Origin: Artemisia argyi
Lineage: Eukaryota; Streptophyta; Magnoliopsida; Asterales; Asteraceae
Reading direction: 5' to 3'
Assembly (NCBI GenBank): GCA_030686995.1
Contig: CM060687.1
Location: 169,866,090 to 169,930,089 of the forward strand
Length of the DNA: 64,000 nt
Part shown: piece after piece, positions 57,475-64,000 of the stretch
Layout: every line of letters begins with the position of its first letter
Numbering within the stretch: position 1 is the stretch's first letter
Made by a program: the position numbers and the translations under genes
Notes under the pieces: model-generated
The model's database searches: none
What the model was told of the DNA's origin: nothing
Seen by the model: only the letters and a program-made list of their open reading frames with translations

Positions 57475-59676
57475 TTTGGCTATAGCGAACTAAGTGTTTT
57501 TAAAACCTAGACTATAGCTACTTCCATGAAAACATAACCCTATGACCGTCACGTGCCTGCCTACCAAGCTGAAGCCTCATTTGTGGTTAGTTGCTGATAT
57601 AGGTGATGAGATTTGTGTCTCATTATCTGATATGTTATATTCACTTATTATAGTTGATTACTATAATTGTCTTTCATATAAGCATGCTCATGTATCGTAT
57701 ATGTCACCACGTTATGCTTTCCCTTGCATAGCTTCATAAATTGACCTCGAGTTTGGTCACTTGCTTTTGTCTTTCAGAACGTCTTGGTATTTGGGGAGGA
57801 CATAGTCTTAGTATAACTGAGCTGAGTATTTCAAAATTCATGGAACCTCGGTGGAATATAGACTGGTCATCTATATTCAACCCGAGATAGTGAGATATAG
57901 GCTGACCACCTATGTCTGACTCAGAAATGAATTTTGCAATACTGAGAATGGTTATAATAAAATTCTGTCTGGATTGAATTCTCTACTCAATTTCCAAATG
58001 TTTCATTTACATGTGTGTAAACACTCGTTGGCAGAACATTCATACTTTTCACCATCTCGTTAACCACCGATTGGAAGCACGCCAACTGGACATTTCATCT
58101 CATGGACATTTACGTCTATGCACGATACACTTATATCACAGTATTTTCTTTTATCACAATCTCATTTTGTCGCAGTTGTCACAATCTTTCCCCTTCTCAC
58201 CCTCATTATCATTTCCTTTCCCCATCCCCATATATAAGGAATTAGCTAACACTCTATAGACTCCGATGTCACTCATTACTCACTACTCCCTATATTGATA
58301 AGTGGATGTTATCAATGATCTCCCTAGGAAAGACTTTCCATACCATCTACGAGGAGGATCCCTCGGCACATTGAAACCATTCAAAACTCAACAGAAATCT
58401 CAGGATACCACAAAACCAATCGAACCACTATCACTGGCCTGATTGCCACAATTCCCCCATCTGGAAAGTATTGGCTTGACTGAATTACAAGATTTGTTTC
58501 GATGCGAATGCTCACTAAGCAACACCATAGAGATACATCCAACCTCCTAACCAAGACTATAGAACCTTCAGTTGAACATGTCCTCACCAATAGACTTTAT
58601 TCAAACATGTTAGACACCTATGCATTTGTGCAGACATACATACCTGGCTATTTTTATCCTCTTGATACGTTCACTTTAAATGGATTTTTTTTTCTCCAAA
58701 CTACCGTTATACAAAACACTTTTCTGAGGCACTTATTCTGACAAGCAAATTCCTTTTGGTTAATCTTTAACAAAACTATTAAATGATTAGAAAATTTTAA
58801 ACATCAATCTTTCGTCAACCATATTATCCACCTTATGTTGAAAATTGTCCTATTTTGCATAACTATTAAATTCTGAAACATCAAGAAATACGTTACTTTA
58901 AAAAGCCGTTTGCTTAAAGTTGTAAAGGGAAGGTTTATGAACAAAACACACAATCTCAAAACAAACTTTGAAAAATCAATCACTATATTACATCACTTAT
59001 ACCTTTAGGAGTTGTGATTTGATGACATAGAGCTTGGGAAAAATCAGAGTAATGGAGACTAAGCATCGTAGGTGGAGAGAGACTCAACTCATGACATTCC
59101 TGCGGAGGAATCATAACCTTATCCTAGTCTATTATTTTCAACAACACCCTTTGACGGACTTAACCTTGTAAGTCTTTCAAAACAAGATTCATGATATCCA
59201 TTTCAATTATTTCTAATAAAGGAATTTGATTCACCTCAACTCCTAATGATTTCATTAAGATCCCTTTGGAACCACACCACCTATCATCTGTAGACCAATG
59301 GTCAGAATTTGAGAATGATTCAAACATAGGGAGATATGCCCAAATCGGGTGTGATTGACATTAGAAATGGTTGGACTAACCATTTGCCATAAATCAAATT
59401 CAGTTGCAACCTTAGTTACCACACGAGTGTAGAGACTACACCATTTGAAGCACTCTATGGCCGAAGTGCCAACATCCATTGACGGATTGAAATTTGGAAA
59501 AACCCAACTCACTAGTCCAGTAAGCATTCATGAATCCGATATACACTGGACCATTCAACATTTCTGACAGAGTAGGCCTAGTGGCCGTCAGACTTGAACC
59601 TTGTTAGAGCTCAATAGCTTACACAATAAAAATCATCAACTTTTCACCAATACCACTCTAGAGACCAACACAAACA
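57475..59676 (+). pseudogene. Internal region with decayed Gypsy integrase
   Basis: Mostly non-coding. Around 59265-59475 a heavily mutated integrase core is readable by nucleotide pattern: CACCACCTATCATCTGTAGA then AATGGTCAGAATTTGAGAAT, corresponding to the conserved YHPQTDGQSER region. It ends with an in-frame PFEALYGRSA near 59437-59470. No frame is open across it. Such chromovirus-like integrase text agrees with a Gypsy origin. Confidence 0.65.
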
Positions 59677-59713
59677 GAACTTCGGGACGAAGTTCCTTTT
59701 AAGGGGGTGAGAC
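59677..59713 (+). other. Hairpin and polypurine tract of tandem Gypsy derivative
   Basis: Perfect 8-bp stem GAACTTCG/CGAAGTTC with loop GGA (59677-59695), then CTTTTAAGGGGGTGAGAC, then LTR 2. Confidence 0.85.
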
Positions 59714-62700
59714 TGTAACAACCCGCATTTTCGGGACATTTCTACTATTCACTATTCATCAATTACTATTCACCGGTCACTATTCATCATTTTCGGAGCC
59801 CGTTTGTGATTCTGAGAAGCAGTACTATTCATGCGACACTATTCATTCCCGAAGGGAAATCACTATTCATGATCATCGTTCATCATTTCGTAAACTGAGT
59901 TTACGGGTCTTCAAATTCGCAGCTAATATCACAACCCGCTATTTCCCAGGTCGATACTATTTCCTAAACTCGAATTTAAATTCTTGACATTTAATTTAAA
60001 ACAATTCACATGAGCTCTTTTACTTGAATCGACGCGAATTTTTAAATAAATTCTAAGAACTCTAGGACTTAGGCTAATTTTAGCCCACAATGCTCCGGTA
60101 CCTTGCTCCTTCCCCAATTCATAATTTTATACTATAAAACATATTTCTATTCTTTAAATACTTACGGTTTTAAATTCAACAAAACGTTAATTTTTATTCA
60201 AGAATGTAACACTTGACATACCCGACTTTCTCAACAATTATTTTTAGAGTATTTTTATACTTCCAAAATCATTACAAAAGTCCCAAAAATATTTTTCGAC
60301 GTCCAGGTTAAATTCTTTACATCTTACGTTTAATTACGTATAACTTTCGTTAACTACTAAACTAATACCCTATGCATATTTTTACTACCCAATACTCTCA
60401 CAAAATATTTTTTTATAAAATTTTACACAATCTTGTATTTTTTTTTAGCAATGACGTCCCTTTTTCTTTTATAACTATCACATGTTTTAAATTTTTGACC
60501 AAGAATTCAACAAAGGGGACAAGGACCAAAATAGTGTGTGCTTGACTAGCCAATTTGTCTTCCATTCTTTTCAGCTAACAATACAAACGCCACCCTATAT
60601 GTTTCCTATTAACTTAGATAGAAGACCAAGACCAAGTGAAGAATTACCTTTGACCATTTGACCACTTTTTGTATAAATAAGTAGCCTAAGGTTTAACATA
60701 ACACACAAACTTTACTAAAAAAAAAAAATACTACCACTTACTCCCTCACTTATACCATACGACCACAAGAAGAAAGGAAACAAGAAAAGTTAAAATTGCT
60801 AGTCCAATTGGTTATTTGATGTTACAATTAAGCTACAAGGGTTTGATACTAATCTTGGGGTTACACAAGTGCTTTACAAATCTCATCTCACTAACCTCTT
60901 TGTAAGTAAATTTTTACACTACTAATACTTCATGATTTTCATGATTTTTATGCTTGTCTAGTAAATACACTTGGTTATCACTTGGTACATGTTGAAAAAT
61001 CTTTACATCCACTTTGATCTCTTAGCAAGAATATATATTTGAACAAGTTTTGATTACAAGAAAATTTGCTAGTAATAATCTTTACAAGAAAATGATGAAA
61101 ACTTTATATATACATGTTAGTAGATTTGAAGTTTTAAATACTTGGATGGTCTTGTACATGGACCTTGAATATTGTTAAGTTATGTTTAGATCACCATACT
61201 AGTTGAGAAGTTGATGGATGAACTAGGACTAGATTTGGAGTTGTTGTAAGTGGGGAAAATAAATAAAACACTAGGAAATATAATTTGACGCTTTTAATAA
61301 CAAATCTGTCCCATTCGACCTCCTACAGATAGATCAGCACCTTGGTGACCATATTAGGCTAGAAATATAGAAAATAGACTTAATAACGAAAACATAGCCG
61401 CTTGAACGAGTTAAAACGGACTTATAACGAAGAAGATATGCTATTTTCAAGATTGACGACTAAAACTATATTTTCTGAAATCATGATTCTGTCCCGATTT
61501 TTCAAGCTAGGAAAACTGAGATTAAATGATATCTAAACTAGCCGAGACCTTGAAAATACTAGAGTACACTTGAATACCTTCGCGGGAATATATAGAACTT
61601 GAGAAACGGAACTACGACGCAAAAGTTATGGCCTAAAGAAGATTACGACGACATAAAATTTTTGACAGCTTTTGTTCTACTATTAAAAGCTGATGGAGAT
61701 ATTTAACATGACTTTTGGACACTTTAAAGAGTATTTTGGCTAAAATAACGTAAATAAACATAGTAGAACTTTACGTATACTTATTATATACGTTAGATTT
61801 AATATACTTATTGACAAGACGACTAAGTTGTGGTCACAAGATTTACTAGTCACATTTTTCTAAAAAGGATGACTTTCTAAAATAAAAGGATCACATCTAC
61901 TTAACTACCTTTTGACGATAAATATTACAACAACATGTACAAGTGATAACGTAGTGTATGACTTGCATGCTTGACCTTGTCTTCGAACCTAAGATATATG
62001 AATCATTTAGGTCGCGGTTAGAGCGTTTGTGCCTCGATTTTCGTGCGTTTTCCTTTTGGTTATCATATCGATTGTTCCAGGTGAGTTCATACCCCCTACT
62101 TTTACCTGTTTTTATAACTGTTTTGGGGGAGAATACATGCTCGTTTTTGACTAAACTCGATGCTTGTTTTATTGGAATGCGCAATACTTGATTTATTATT
62201 TAAATGCACCTATGTGTATATCAGTTGCATACTGGATTATTTCCTTACATACACAAGTGTTTGATAAACATACAACACACTTTATGAACTTTTGCTTTTA
62301 TGCAACACACTTTATGAACTATTACTTTTATGCAAACACTTTTATGGACCACACTGTAACTTATGCTTTATTTACACTATTACGCGGATTAGCCTAAGCC
62401 CTTGAATCCCACTATGCCCAAACTCATGAACCGTCAATTCCTGCTGGGAAGCGCGAATGTTATAAATAGATCTATTGGTGGTGACTCCCCCGTTCGGTTT
62501 GACCGGATAGGCAAACGCGAGCGTATAACATGTCGAATTACAAGTGTAACGGGATAAACACTTGCCGGGCCTTTATATTTAACATGCTTCTAGAGCATGC
62601 ACACTGTCGTAGCTTCGGTTGCATGAACTTAGTGCTAGCGTAATAAGACTATTTACTATGTGACATTATATTCGTTGTAGTGATCACACACTCTACTCAT

Positions 62701-63135
62701 GGTCCACAATTTTGATTTTTACTGTAAGGTAAACACTATTTTGCAAGACATTGTGAGCCACACAATGGTCACAAAACTCTCTATTGAACTCATAACACTA
62801 TGGTTTTAATACAAACTTATGAACTCACCAACCTCGTGTTGACACTCTTTAGCATGTATTTTCAGGTTTTAAGCAATGGCACGCTACTGGAGGTTTTAGC
62901 AGGGCATGGCATGGTCATAGAAGACTCTGATATTCACTTGGGGACCATTTTAAACTATTTTACGGGCCTACTTCCGCACTATATTTTAACGATGTAAATT
63001 CAATACTTTTGGTTAAATGATTTTATTCTAAATGATTGAAGTGAAAACCAGTTTTGAACTTGTGTTGTAATACCAATTGAGTTACACCCCAGCTACATGT
63101 ATGCTTCCGCTGGACCCGATTTTGGGGGTGTGACA
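59714..63135 (+). repeat. LTR 2 of tandem Gypsy derivative
   Basis: Same length as LTR 1 (3,422 bp). TATA box at 60672-60681. It acts as the 3' LTR of the first unit and the 5' LTR of the second. Confidence 0.92.
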
Positions 63136-64000
63136 GATTGGTATCAGAGCTTTGGCTATAGCGAACTAAGTGTTTTTAAAACCTAGACTATAGCTACTTC
63201 CATGAAAACATAACCCTATGACCGTCACGTGCCTGCCTGCCAAGCTGAAGCCTCATTTGTGGTTAGTTGCTGATATAGGTGATGAGATTTGTGTCTCATT
63301 ATCTGATATGTTATATTCACTTATTATAGTTGATTACTATAATTGTCTTTCATATAAGCATGCTCATGTATCGTATATGTCACCACGTTATGCTTTCCCT
63401 TGCATAGCTTCATAAATTGACCTCGAGTTTGGTCACTTGCTTTTGTCTTTCAGAACGTCTTGGTATTTGGGGAGGACATAGTCTTAGTATAACTGAGCTG
63501 AGTATTTCAAAATTCATGGAACCTCGGTGGAATATAGACTGGTCATCTATATTCAACCCGGGATAGTGAGATATAGGCTGACCACCTATGTCTGACTCAG
63601 AAATGAATTTTGCAATACTGAGAATGGTTATAATAAAATTCTGTCTGGATTGAATTCTCTACTCAATTTCCAAATGTTTCATTTACATGTGTGTAAACAC
63701 TCGTTGGCAGAACATTCATACTTTTCACCATCTCGTTAACCACCGATTGGAAGCACGCCAACTGGACATTTCATCTCATGGACATTTACGTCTATGCACG
63801 ATACACTTATATCACAGTATTTTCTTTTATCACAATCTCATTTTGTCGCAGTTGTCACAATCTTTCCCCTTCTCACCCTCATTATCATTTCCTTTCCCCA
63901 TCCCCATATATAAGGAATTAGCTAACACTCTATAGACTCCGATGTCACTCATTACTCACTACTCCCTATATTGATAAGTGGATGTTATCAATGATCTCCC
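63136..64000 (+). other. Second internal region, cut by the window end
   Basis: Copy of 57460-58324 with at least two substitutions. Primer site at 63139-63150. No coding region. Confidence 0.88.

Larger units (their letters stand above)
54038..64000 (+). mobile_element. Gypsy derivative in tandem LTR-internal-LTR-internal order
   Basis: A 5,676-bp unit starts at 54038 and at 59714, and the second copy continues to the window end. LTR 3,422 bp (54038-57459 and 59714-63135), internal region 2,254 bp (57460-59713). A primer site follows each LTR, so the second LTR is shared by two internal regions. The copies are almost identical (differences seen at 54138/59814 T/A, 57551/63227 A/G, and CGAGAT/CGGGAT). 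No intact coding region. Five bases before 54038 are TTGAA; the other TSD is outside the window. Confidence 0.88.

Noticed and set aside
56221..63935. Paired ORFs of 60-95 codons repeated in the two Gypsy units
   Set aside because: Identity only reflects the 5,676-bp duplication. The sequences look like LTR or tail DNA with no coding bias.

Overview
This window is nuclear DNA of a flowering plant, almost entirely transposable elements. Evidence for a plant: the spliced end of a receptor-like kinase, plant Copia and Gypsy LTR retrotransposons with tRNA-Met and tRNA-Asp type primer sites, a Tourist-like MITE and CACTA-type ends. A eudicot, probably of the daisy family (Asteraceae), is my inference: the very long extra ORF downstream of Copia pol is of a kind I associate with that family. 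I saw no rRNA, tRNA or CRISPR array.

Layout. 1-521 is the 3' end of an S-receptor-like kinase gene with a premature stop. 1391-2143 holds two diverged copies of the last exon of a Pumilio-24-like gene, and 31327-31449 holds another exon of the same kind of gene. A 17.8-kb minus-strand Copia element lies between them (2253-31217, TSD CACTT, LTRs of 343 bp). A plus-strand non-autonomous element (17152-28305, TSD TTGGT, LTRs of about 3.9 kb) is nested inside its gag-pol region. 32125-32503 is a MITE. 33866-40309 is a decayed Athila-like Gypsy element cut at both LTRs. 40410-50710 is a young SIRE-like Copia derivative (TSD GGGTG) sitting in a CACTA-like remnant (40310-40409, 50711-51033). 51314-54037 is an old LTR interrupted by a young Gypsy derivative (54038 to the window end) in the unusual order LTR-internal-LTR-internal.

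No complete host gene is present. The apparently intact protein-coding ORFs are the gag-like ORF of the nested element (21232-23256) and the two extra ORFs of the SIRE-like element (45209-46318, 47305-48477). Every autonomous pol is broken, so these elements would have to be mobilised by proteins supplied from elsewhere.

The most interesting signals are not ORFs. (1) Perfect stem-loops sit just 5' of polypurine tracts in four different elements. (2) Four tandem hairpin units with compensatory base changes lie in the nested element. (3) Two Copia elements carry extra ORFs preceded by their own promoter-like repeats, a 5' splice site, and a 3' splice site only a few bases before the ATG. (4) Each element has its own family-specific palindromic repeat placed in leaders and LTRs.
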